From positions 62,001 through 126,000 of the forward strand of contig NZ_QXTH01000002.1 in the NCBI RefSeq assembly GCF_003946865.1: a DNA stretch of 64,000 nucleotides, in the 5' to 3' direction. The notes under the pieces are model-generated. The model had not been told where the DNA came from. It worked only from the letters and a program-made list of their open reading frames with translations, and searched no databases. Of the stretch, positions 1 through 7,053 are shown piece by piece. Position 1 is the first letter of the stretch. Each line of letters begins with the position of its first letter. The stretch comes from Antribacter gilvus (lineage in GTDB: Bacteria; Actinomycetota; Actinomycetes; Actinomycetales; Cellulomonadaceae). A program made the position numbers and the translations under genes.

Positions 1-254
1 CTGGTGAGGTAGACGCGCAGCATCACGACGTCGTCGAAGGTGGCGCCGCCCGCCTCGACGATCGCCCGCACGTTCTCGAGCGTCCGCGTGGTCTGCGCCG
101 CCACGTCGCCCGGGTACAGGTACTCCCCCGTCGCCGGGTCCACCGGGCCCTGGCCCGACACCTGGACGAACGGCCCCTTGCGCACCCCCTGGTGGAACGT
201 GTGCGCGGGGGCGGGTGCGTCCGTGGTCGAGATCGCGGTCTTGGGCGTGGTCAT
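1..254 (-). CDS. RidA family protein (3' end outside window)
   Basis: The 84 visible residues match the N-terminal part of RidA (YjgF/YER057c/UK114) proteins, which hydrolyse reactive enamine/imine intermediates made by PLP enzymes. Seen: a GP.VQVSGQGPVDP segment, then a QT..TLENVRAIVEAGG stretch and a DDVVMLRVYL strand typical of the family fold. The start is an ATG with AAGGAG six bases upstream. The gene follows the D-serine dehydratase-like gene by 23 nt on the same strand. That enzyme class releases 2-aminoacrylate, the classic RidA substrate, so the pairing is functionally sensible. The C-terminal third, including the conserved arginine region, lies beyond the window edge. Confidence 0.85.
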   Translation of the reverse strand, partial: MTTPKTAISTTDAPAPAHTFHQGVRKGPFVQVSGQGPVDPATGEYLYPGDVAAQTTRTLENVRAIVEAGGATFDDVVMLRVYLT

Positions 255-277
255 CCGGTGCTCCTTGATCGTGGTGG

Positions 278-1513
278 TCAGAACTCGAGGGTCAGCTGCT
301 CGACGACCTCGTCCCCGTCGACGACGACGGCGCGGCGGTGCTTGTCGAGGGTGGTGCACGGGTGCGAGACGCCGAACCCGATCACGTCGCCGGGTGCGAT
401 GCCGTGGCCCTCCCCCGGCTCGACGGCGACGTAGGCGTGCTGGTCGTTGAGCGCGGTGACGCGCGCGGCCGGGCCGTGCGGTGCGCCGAGCCGTCGCGGT
501 GCGCCGAGCCGCCCGGTCTCGTCCGCCGGCCGCACGACCAGCGGCGTCGGCAGGTCGATGTCGAACGACACGTCACGACGCCCTATCCCGCACACCACCA
601 GGCCAGGCTCGGGCACGGACAGCACGGACGCCCACACGGTGATCGCCGGCCGCAGCGCGGGTGCACCGAGTCGGGTCCACGGGTCGGTACGGCGGTAGTG
701 GCCGTGGTCGTGCGTCACGTAGGCGCCCGAGCGCAGCACCACCCGGTGCGGCACGACGGCGCCCCCGGCCCCCTCGAGCGGCCGCGTCAGCTCGCGGACC
801 ACGACGTCCGCGAAGGCGCTGCCCCCGGCGCTCAGCACCACGGGACCCTGGACCAGGTCCGCGACACCGGCGCCCGCCTGGCACACTTTTTCGCACCAGT
901 CCGCGACGGCGGCCAGCTCCACCTCGGACGTCCCGCCCGCCACCGGCCCCTCGTAGCCTGCGACGCCGACGAGCCGGAGGCCGGCGTCGTGCACCGCGCG
1001 ACCGAGGGTCACCGCCTCCGCGACCGAGCGCACGCCCGTGCGGCCCCCCGGCACACCGAGCTCGACGAGCACGCCGAGCCGCGCGACCGCCGTCGACCCC
1101 GCGAAGCCCGTCGTCAGAAGGCCGACTCCGCGCGCGGAGTCCACGTAGACCCAGACCTCGTCGGCCTCCTGGCGCTCCAGCACCCCGCGGAGCCACGCGA
1201 CCTCGCGCGGGTCGACGAGCTCGTTGGCGAGGAACGCACGTCGCCCGCCGCCGGGGAGGCCCCAGCCGACGAGGGTGCGCAGCTGGGCCGGCGTGGCGAC
1301 GGTGCCGCCCCAGGCACCCGCGGCGAGCTGCCGCTCGAAGACGCCCCGCGCCATGTGGGTCTTCACGTGGGGCGCGTGCTCGACACCCCGGCTCGCGAAG
1401 GTGTGCGCGACGGTCGCCACGTTGTGGTCCAGCGCGGACCGGTCGAGGGCCAGCAGCGGCCAGGAGAACCCGGGGCCGTCGATGCGCCCGGCGGCGCCGC
1501 GTTTGTTAAGCAT
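278..1513 (-). CDS. D-serine dehydratase / D-threonine aldolase-like PLP enzyme
   Basis: A 411-residue fold-type III PLP enzyme. The N-terminal alanine-racemase-like barrel has the lysine motif HVKTHM near residue 50. The C-terminal domain has NDQHAYV and SHPCTTLDKH, the His and Cys ligands that bind zinc in eukaryotic-type D-serine dehydratase and the metal in D-threonine aldolase. The likely reaction is dehydration of D-serine to pyruvate and ammonia, or cleavage of D-threonine; sequence alone does not decide. It starts at ATG, with CACAAT seven bases upstream fitting the leaderless pattern common here. Its neighbours are RidA downstream and, past a zinc-finger gene, an N-acyl-D-amino-acid deacylase upstream, suggesting D-amino acid catabolism. 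Confidence 0.82.
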   Translation of the reverse strand: MLNKRGAAGRIDGPGFSWPLLALDRSALDHNVATVAHTFASRGVEHAPHVKTHMARGVFERQLAAGAWGGTVATPAQLRTLVGWGLPGGGRRAFLANELVDPREVAWLRGVLERQEADEVWVYVDSARGVGLLTTGFAGSTAVARLGVLVELGVPGGRTGVRSVAEAVTLGRAVHDAGLRLVGVAGYEGPVAGGTSEVELAAVADWCEKVCQAGAGVADLVQGPVVLSAGGSAFADVVVRELTRPLEGAGGAVVPHRVVLRSGAYVTHDHGHYRRTDPWTRLGAPALRPAITVWASVLSVPEPGLVVCGIGRRDVSFDIDLPTPLVVRPADETGRLGAPRRLGAPHGPAARVTALNDQHAYVAVEPGEGHGIAPGDVIGFGVSHPCTTLDKHRRAVVVDGDEVVEQLTLEF

Positions 1514-1551
1514 GCCGCCTATTGTGCCCGCGCGGTGCGCCGGGCGTCACG

Positions 1552-1848
1552 TCACGGGTGCGCGTACTCCGGAACGTCCCGGTTGCGGAACGTCACCTCG
1601 TCGACGTAGCACCACCACCAGTGCTCACCCGGCTCGAACGAGGAGACCAGGGGGTGCTCGGTCGTGTGGAAGTGCGCGGTCGCGTGCGTGGCCGGCGAGC
1701 TGTCGCAGCAGCCCACGTGGCCGCAGGTGCGGCACATGCGCAGGTGGACCCAGGTCCCCCCGTCGCGCAGGCAGTCCTCGCAGCCCTCGGCCGACGGCTC
1801 GGCCGCGGCATCGACCCGGTCCAGGTGGGTACAGACGTCGTCCGCCAT
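1552..1848 (-). CDS. UBP-type zinc finger domain protein
   Basis: A 98-residue stand-alone ZnF-UBP protein. Putative zinc ligands are CTHLD near the N-terminus, CEDCL, then MCRTCGHVGCCD and THATAHFHTTEHPL, the usual order in this domain. In eukaryotes the domain binds free ubiquitin C-termini. In actinobacteria small single-domain copies are common and their partner is unknown. The ATG giving MADDVC was chosen because the domain begins at once; the frame stays open further upstream but that part is unlike the family. The gene lies just after the palindromic repeat that ends the deacylase gene and is followed by the D-serine dehydratase-like gene. Confidence 0.8.
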   Translation of the reverse strand: MADDVCTHLDRVDAAAEPSAEGCEDCLRDGGTWVHLRMCRTCGHVGCCDSSPATHATAHFHTTEHPLVSSFEPGEHWWWCYVDEVTFRNRDVPEYAHP

Positions 1849-1890
1849 GCCCGCATCGTACGTCCGGGACCCGCGAGCAGACCTCCGCGC

Positions 1891-1952
1891 GATCGGCAGT
1901 TCGTCGGGTGATCGGCAACCCGGGCTGCCGATCATCCGACGGGCTGCCGGTC
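1891..1952. repeat. Palindromic repeat, family 1, degenerate copy A
   Basis: A 62-bp inverted repeat centred on CCCGGG at 1919-1924. Its arms pair with one clear mismatch and a few G-T pairs. It has the same plan as the perfect palindrome at 5106-5171: outer GATCGG(C/T)AGTTCGTCG, then an inner GATCGGCA arm meeting its complement. Its last base pairs overlap the TGA stop codon of the deacylase gene, so it sits between that gene and the zinc-finger gene on the same strand. It could fold in RNA as a terminator or attenuator hairpin, but there is no U-tract. Confidence 0.8.
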
Positions 1953-3516
1953 AGGCCGGCCGGAGCCCGCCGCCCGGCGTCGCACCGGTGAGCGCGCCGC
2001 CGGTCAGCACCGGCACGCCCGCCACCAGGACGTCCTCGATGCCCGACGCCGGGACCCGCGGCGCCTCGTACGTCGCGAGGTCCCGCACCGCGCCGGGGTC
2101 GACGAGCACGAGGTCCGCGACCGAGCCGGGCACCAGGCTCCCCCGCCCCGCCAGCCCGAACCGGCGGGCCGCCCGCCCGGACAGGTGCTCGACGGCGTCC
2201 CACCACGTCCAGTCTCCGGAGGCCACGTGCGTCGTGAGGAACCGCGGGAACGCGCCCCAGCCGCGGGGATGGGGCCTCCCGCCGAGGTAGATCGCGTCCG
2301 AGCCCGCCAGGTGGGCCGGGTGGTTCGCGAGCGCCCGGACGGACTCCGCAGAGTTCGTCGGCGGCTGCTCGAAGACGCAGCTCGCCCGCAGCTCCGTCGA
2401 CACCAGGACCTCGACCACCGTGTCGGGGGCCGACAGCCCGAGGCGCGTGGCGACGTCGGGCAGCGTGCGGCCCTCCGCCCAGGCGAGGGGACCCGGGACG
2501 GAGGCGAAGGTGACGCGGGGCCAGAGGGCCGCGAGGCCTTCGAAGTGGGGGCCGAGCCGGTCGCGGACGGCGGGGTCGCGGAGGGCGGCGACCGTGGCCG
2601 CGCGGTCGGCGACGGGGAGCCACGTGGGGAGCGACACCATCGACAGGATCGAGCAGCCGCGCAGGTAGGGGTAGGAGTCGAAGGTGACGTCCAGGCCGTC
2701 GGCGCGCGCGTCGTCGACGTAGCCCGCCAGCTCGGTTGCGGGCCCGTGGAAGTGGCTCACGTGGGTGGCGACGCCTGAGGCCCGGGCGACGCGGACCAGC
2801 TCCGCGAACGCCGGCCCCGCCTTCTCCTCGTAGCCCCGCATGTGGCTCACGTGCGGCAGGCCACGGGCCGCGGCGACCCGCGCGAGCGCCACCAGCTCCC
2901 GCTCGTCCGCGTACGCGGCCGGGACGTACTCGAGGCCGGTCGACAGGCCGCAGGCGCCGTCGTCGAGGGCACGCTCCAGGAGCGCGACCAGGCGGGTCAA
3001 CTCGTGGTCCGTGGCCGGGCGCTGCGCCGTCCCGAGGACCTGGTGGCGCAGGGTGCCGTGGGGCGCGAGGTAGGCCACGTTGACCGGCGTGGCGCCGTCG
3101 TACGTGGCGAGGAGGTCCCGGGCGCTCCCGCCGCGGAAGGTGGGGTGCTCGCCGTCGATCGCCGCGAAGTAGCCCGCGGCCCACGCGTACGTGCTCGCGT
3201 CCGACGGCGCGAACGACACCCCGTCCTGCCCCGTCACCACCGTCGTGACGCCCTGGCGGAGCAGGGCGAGCTGCACCTCCGGGTCGAAGACCGCCGCCTC
3301 GGCGTGCGTGTGGGCGTCCACGAAGCCCGGCAGGGCGAGGCGCCCCCCGGCGTCGAGGACGCCGCCCGACGCCGCCCGCTCGCCTTCCCGGGGCGAGGCG
3401 CCGCCGGCGCGGGTCACCAGGGCGACCCTGCCGCCCACCACATGGAGGTCGACCAGGCCCGAGAGGCTGCCGTCGGGCTGCGGCAGGCGGACGCCGCGGA
3501 CGAGGACGGCGCTCAT
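1951..3516 (-). CDS. N-acyl-D-amino-acid deacylase (amidohydrolase)
   Basis: A 521-residue amidohydrolase-superfamily enzyme. Seen: the metal motif FVDAHTHAE near residue 68, GQDG, HGTLRH, SHMRGYE and SHFHG histidines, and the C-terminal GSLVPGSVADLVLVDPG segment. This matches D-aminoacylases and related dipeptidases, which remove acyl groups from N-acyl-D-amino acids in the cytoplasm. Its ATG overlaps the stop of the upstream hexosaminidase gene (ATGA), so the two are translationally coupled. Its stop codon lies within palindromic repeat copy A. With the D-serine dehydratase-like enzyme downstream it suggests use of D-amino acid-containing wall fragments; that link is inferred. Confidence 0.85.
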   Translation of the reverse strand: MSAVLVRGVRLPQPDGSLSGLVDLHVVGGRVALVTRAGGASPREGERAASGGVLDAGGRLALPGFVDAHTHAEAAVFDPEVQLALLRQGVTTVVTGQDGVSFAPSDASTYAWAAGYFAAIDGEHPTFRGGSARDLLATYDGATPVNVAYLAPHGTLRHQVLGTAQRPATDHELTRLVALLERALDDGACGLSTGLEYVPAAYADERELVALARVAAARGLPHVSHMRGYEEKAGPAFAELVRVARASGVATHVSHFHGPATELAGYVDDARADGLDVTFDSYPYLRGCSILSMVSLPTWLPVADRAATVAALRDPAVRDRLGPHFEGLAALWPRVTFASVPGPLAWAEGRTLPDVATRLGLSAPDTVVEVLVSTELRASCVFEQPPTNSAESVRALANHPAHLAGSDAIYLGGRPHPRGWGAFPRFLTTHVASGDWTWWDAVEHLSGRAARRFGLAGRGSLVPGSVADLVLVDPGAVRDLATYEAPRVPASGIEDVLVAGVPVLTGGALTGATPGGGLRPA

Positions 3517-5468
3517 CGGCGCTCCGCGGCGGGGGTCGGGTCGGGCGCGGGGTCGCCGTCGGACACCGCCGCGGCGGGCCGGGACGTGGGCGCATCGTTC
3601 TCCGCGCCGCCCTCGGGGCGCCAGCCGCCCAGGCCCGCCCAGCCGCCCTGGGCGGTCTCGGCGGCGAGGTCGCGGGGGTACCCGGCCACGCCGGGCCGGG
3701 TCTGCCAGGGGTGCGGGCCCGCAAGAGGGCGGTACTCCACGCCGTAGGCGTCGAGGCGCGGGAGGTGGTGCTGCTCGAGGCGCGCCAGGAACTCGCGGGA
3801 CGTCGCGGACCCGGGCGACCGGTCCGCCGTCGGCGACCAGACAGCCTCCGCGAACGCGGCCAGGCGGGGGAAGGTCGCGTAGTCGACGCGGCGGGCGCTG
3901 TCGAGGTGCTCGGTCCAGACCTGCGCCTGCGCCCCGAGCAGCCGCCCCTCCCGCTCCTGCCCCTGCGCTGTGGGTACACGCATGGTCGCCTCCTGGCCGT
4001 CTGAGGCGGCCATGCGCGCACCCACAGCGAGAGCGGGCGGCAGAGGGTCGAACGCGTACACGTCCTCGACGGTGCGGACGAAGCCGACGGGGATCGGCTC
4101 GTCCGGGTGCTCGCCCGCACGGTGGTCGAGGTAGGTCACCTGCTCGGGGGCCATGACGACGTCGTGCCCCGCCGCGAGCGCCGCCGCGCCCTGCGCCCAG
4201 CCGCGCCAGGACGTGACGACCACGTCGCGCGGGAGCTGCGGGCCGAAGGCCTCGTCCCAGACCACCGCGCGGCGGCCCAGGCTCGTGAGGTGCTCGGCGA
4301 GGCGGGCGACGAACCAGCCGTGGAGCTGGGCCACGTCGGGCTCGCCGTCCGGGCTGGTGAGGCCGAGGGCACCGGCGTGGGCACGGACGCGCGGGTCGGC
4401 GCTCCAGCGCGTCGTCGGGACCTCGTCGCCGCCGAGGGCGACGAACGGGGAGTCGAACACGTCGGCGACCTCGTCGAGCACCTCGCGGAAGAAGGCCAGC
4501 GACTCCTCGGACGGGTCGAGCACGTCCTCGCTGATGCCCCAGGTGGTGCGTACCGGGCGCGGCTCCTTGCGGGTGCCGAGGAACGGGTAGGCGGCGATGG
4601 CCGCCTCGACGTGGCCGGGGACGTCGATCTCGGGCACCACGGTGATCCCCCGGTCGCGGGCGTAGGCCACGACCTCGCGGAGGTCGTCCTGCGTGTAGAA
4701 GCCTCCGTGCGGGCGACCGTCCGGGCTTCCCGCGCGCCAGGTGCCCACGGTGGACTGCGTGCGCCAGCCGCCCACCTCGGTCAGCCGGGGGTGGCGGACG
4801 GACTGGAAGCGCCAGCCCTGGTCGTCGGTGAGGTGGAGCTGGAGGACGTTCAGGCGGTGGGCGGCGGCGAGGTCGACGAAGCGGAGCACGTCGGCCTTCG
4901 GGAGGAAGTGGCGGGCCACGTCGAGGAGGACGCCGCGCCAGGTGAAGCGGGGATGGTCCTCGATGGCCACGGCGGGGAGGGTGAGGTGGGTGGCGGTCGC
5001 TGCGCGGCGGAACGCGGCCGGCCCGGCGAGCTGGCGCAGCGTCTGTGCGGCGGCGTGGGCGCCGGCGAGGTCGGCGGCCTCGATGACGACGGCGCGCTCG
5101 GGCGTGTGATCGGTAGTTCGTCGCATGATCGGCAGTTCGAACTGCCGATCATGCGACGAACTACCGATCACGTGGGCGGGGTCTTCCGGCGCACGGCTCA
5201 CGATGAGGCGGTAGCCGCCGTCGGGCAGAGCGCCTGGCTGCGCGAGGGCAAAGGTGACGTGGGCGCGCGGGCCGGGCGAGGCGGCGTCAGGCAGCGGGTC
5301 GAGGCTCAGGTCGAGGCCGAAGGCCTCCTCGGTGACGCGGCGCCACCAGCGGGCGGCGGGCCGGAGGGCAGGATCAGTGACGACGCGGGCGCCGTCGGGG
5401 AGCACGACGTGGTCGTCACCCCAGGCCAGCGATGTCGGGGCGGGGACGAGGCCGGGGCGGGACGACAC
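3513..5468 (-). CDS. Beta-N-acetylhexosaminidase (GH20) with in-frame palindrome
   Basis: About 651 residues of a GH20 beta-N-acetylhexosaminidase, which removes terminal GlcNAc or GalNAc from chitin, glycan or wall fragments. The N-terminal GH20b domain (residues 1-150) precedes the catalytic barrel with HLTDDQGWRF near 210 and the catalytic Asp-Glu pair in LGGDEVP near 344. No signal peptide is obvious, so it may be cytoplasmic. Codons 100-121 are made entirely by the 66-bp perfect palindrome at 5106-5171, inside a GH20b loop. I chose the GTG preceded by TAGGGT at seven bases; an in-frame GTG nine bases upstream overlaps that hexamer. It is the first gene of a run into the deacylase gene. 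Confidence 0.88.
   Translation of the reverse strand: MSSRPGLVPAPTSLAWGDDHVVLPDGARVVTDPALRPAARWWRRVTEEAFGLDLSLDPLPDAASPGPRAHVTFALAQPGALPDGGYRLIVSRAPEDPAHVIGSSSHDRQFELPIMRRTTDHTPERAVVIEAADLAGAHAAAQTLRQLAGPAAFRRAATATHLTLPAVAIEDHPRFTWRGVLLDVARHFLPKADVLRFVDLAAAHRLNVLQLHLTDDQGWRFQSVRHPRLTEVGGWRTQSTVGTWRAGSPDGRPHGGFYTQDDLREVVAYARDRGITVVPEIDVPGHVEAAIAAYPFLGTRKEPRPVRTTWGISEDVLDPSEESLAFFREVLDEVADVFDSPFVALGGDEVPTTRWSADPRVRAHAGALGLTSPDGEPDVAQLHGWFVARLAEHLTSLGRRAVVWDEAFGPQLPRDVVVTSWRGWAQGAAALAAGHDVVMAPEQVTYLDHRAGEHPDEPIPVGFVRTVEDVYAFDPLPPALAVGARMAASDGQEATMRVPTAQGQEREGRLLGAQAQVWTEHLDSARRVDYATFPRLAAFAEAVWSPTADRSPGSATSREFLARLEQHHLPRLDAYGVEYRPLAGPHPWQTRPGVAGYPRDLAAETAQGGWAGLGGWRPEGGAENDAPTSRPAAAVSDGDPAPDPTPAAERR
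5106..5171. repeat. Perfect 66-bp palindrome, family 1, copy B, inside a coding region
   Basis: Every base from GTGATCGG to CCGATCAC pairs with its mirror around TTCGAA at 5136-5141. It lies within the hexosaminidase gene, begins and ends exactly on codon boundaries of that frame, and encodes 22 residues running from VIGSS to TTDH. The other two reading frames contain a stop codon within the first nine bases, so only this frame is tolerated. Copy A at 1891-1952 is a diverged relative. Confidence 0.95.
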
Positions 5469-5475
5469 GAGGTGC

Positions 5476-5481
5476 ACCCTA
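5476..5481 (-). promoter_or_regulatory. Leaderless -10 hexamer of the hexosaminidase gene
   Basis: TAGGGT on the minus strand, seven bases before the GTG at 5468. It matches the TANNNT -10 consensus of actinobacterial vegetative promoters, at the spacing seen before many other starts in this window. No Shine-Dalgarno precedes the start. Confidence 0.5.
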
Positions 5482-5619
5482 ACGCGGTGGGACAGGTTGG
5501 TACAGGCTCCTTACGTTCCGCCCCCCGGCGCCGGGCCGGCAGGTGCGAGCCGCCTCCTCTGACGTCTCCCGCGAGAATGGCGCGGCGGCGCGGCCACTCC
5601 ATAGGGCAGGATTCGCTCC

Positions 5620-7053
5620 GTGATGCTCACGATCACCACCACGATGCCGACGGCGACCGACCTGGGGTACCTGCTGCACAAGCACCCCGGCCGGGTTCAG
5701 TCGTTCGACGTCTCGGTGGGAACCGCCCACGTCTTCTACCCGGAGGCCACCGACCAGCGCACCACCGCCGCGCTGCTCCTGGAGGTCGACCCGGTCGCGC
5801 TCGTGCGCGACCGCAAGGGACCCTCCGGGGAGGGCTTCGCCCTGGGCCAGTACGTGAACGACCGCCCGTACGCCGCCTCGAGCATGCTCGGCGTCGCGAT
5901 GAAGGACGTGTTTCGCACGGCACTCGCCGGGACCTGCACCGCTCGCCCCGAGCTCGCTGCGACGGCGATCCCGCTGGAGGTGCGGGTGCCTGCGCTCCCA
6001 GCGCAGGGCGACGCCGTCGTGCGGATGCTGTTCGAACCCCTCGGCTGGTCCGTCTCCACAGAGTCCGTCCCGCTCGACCCGACCGTGCCCGCCTGGGGCG
6101 ACTCCCGCTACCTCGACGTCACGCTCACCGGCGAGCTGCGCCTCGCGGACGCGCTCAACCACCTGTACGTGCTCCTCCCGGTTCTTGACGGGTCCAAGCA
6201 CTACTGGGTCAGCACCGACGAGGTGGACAAGCTCGTCCGCGCGGGCGAGGGCTGGCTCGGGACGCACCCGGAGAAGGCCTTCATCGCCCGGCGCTATCTC
6301 GCGCACCAGCGCGAGCTGACGCGGAGCGCGCTCGCGCGCCTCGCCGAGGTGGACGACGCGGTGCCCGAGGCCCTCGACAACGCGCTCGAGCCAGGCGCCA
6401 TCGAGGTCGAGGCGACGGCGCCCGAGATGCCCGACCGTCCCATCCCGCTCCATGAGCTCCGTCGGGGGGCGGTGCTCGCCGCGCTCCGCGCCTCCGGCGC
6501 CCGCACGGTGGCCGACCTGGGCTGCGGAGAGGGCGTCCTCGTACGCGACCTGCTCGCCGACCGGCAGTTCGAGTCGGTGGTCGCCACCGACGTTTCCGCG
6601 CGAGCCCTGCAGTACCTCGCCCGCAAGCTGCGCCTCGACCGCATGCCGGAGCATCAGCGCGCCCGGCTGCAGGTCTTCCAGTCGTCTGTGACGTACCGGG
6701 ACGACCGGCTCGCGGGTCTCGACGCGGCCGTGCTCATGGAGGTGATCGAGCACATCGACCCTCCGCGGCTGCCGGCCGTCGAGCGTGCCGTGCTCGGGCA
6801 CGCGGCGCCGGGGACCGTGGTCGTGACCACGCCGAACGTGGAGCACAACGTGCGGTTCGAAACTCTCCCGGAGGGGACGCGCCGGCACCGCGACCACCGC
6901 TTCGAATGGACGCGGGCCGAGTTCCAGGCCTGGGCCACGGCCGCGGCCGCGCTCTACGGGTACACGGTCCGGTTCCTCCCCGTCGGCACGGACGACCCCG
7001 AGGTGGGCCCGCCGACCCAGATGGCGATCTTCGACAAGGTGGTGACGGCATGA
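5620..7053 (+). CDS. Hen1 3'-terminal RNA ribose 2'-O-methyltransferase
   Basis: A 477-residue bacterial Hen1. The N-terminal domain starts MMLTITTT and continues LGYLLHKHPGRVQSFD and ALGQYVNDRPYAASSML, all family hallmarks. The C-terminal methyltransferase domain has the SAM motif DLGCGEGVL near residue 298 and the metal-binding set EVIEHID, TPNVEHN and HRDHRFEW. It methylates the 2'-OH at the 3' end of cleaved RNA before ligation by Pnkp, which protects the repaired tRNA from recutting. The GTG start gives the best match to family N-termini, and CAGGAT lies seven bases upstream. Its stop overlaps the pnkp start (ATGA), so the two proteins are coupled. Confidence 0.93.
   Translation: MMLTITTTMPTATDLGYLLHKHPGRVQSFDVSVGTAHVFYPEATDQRTTAALLLEVDPVALVRDRKGPSGEGFALGQYVNDRPYAASSMLGVAMKDVFRTALAGTCTARPELAATAIPLEVRVPALPAQGDAVVRMLFEPLGWSVSTESVPLDPTVPAWGDSRYLDVTLTGELRLADALNHLYVLLPVLDGSKHYWVSTDEVDKLVRAGEGWLGTHPEKAFIARRYLAHQRELTRSALARLAEVDDAVPEALDNALEPGAIEVEATAPEMPDRPIPLHELRRGAVLAALRASGARTVADLGCGEGVLVRDLLADRQFESVVATDVSARALQYLARKLRLDRMPEHQRARLQVFQSSVTYRDDRLAGLDAAVLMEVIEHIDPPRLPAVERAVLGHAAPGTVVVTTPNVEHNVRFETLPEGTRRHRDHRFEWTRAEFQAWATAAAALYGYTVRFLPVGTDDPEVGPPTQMAIFDKVVTA

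Noticed and set aside
2842-3747. Long plus-strand open frames opposite the deacylase and hexosaminidase genes
   Set aside because: High GC leaves many long antisense frames. These have Arg/Gly/Ala-rich composition and no family motifs, while the minus strand encodes clear enzymes.
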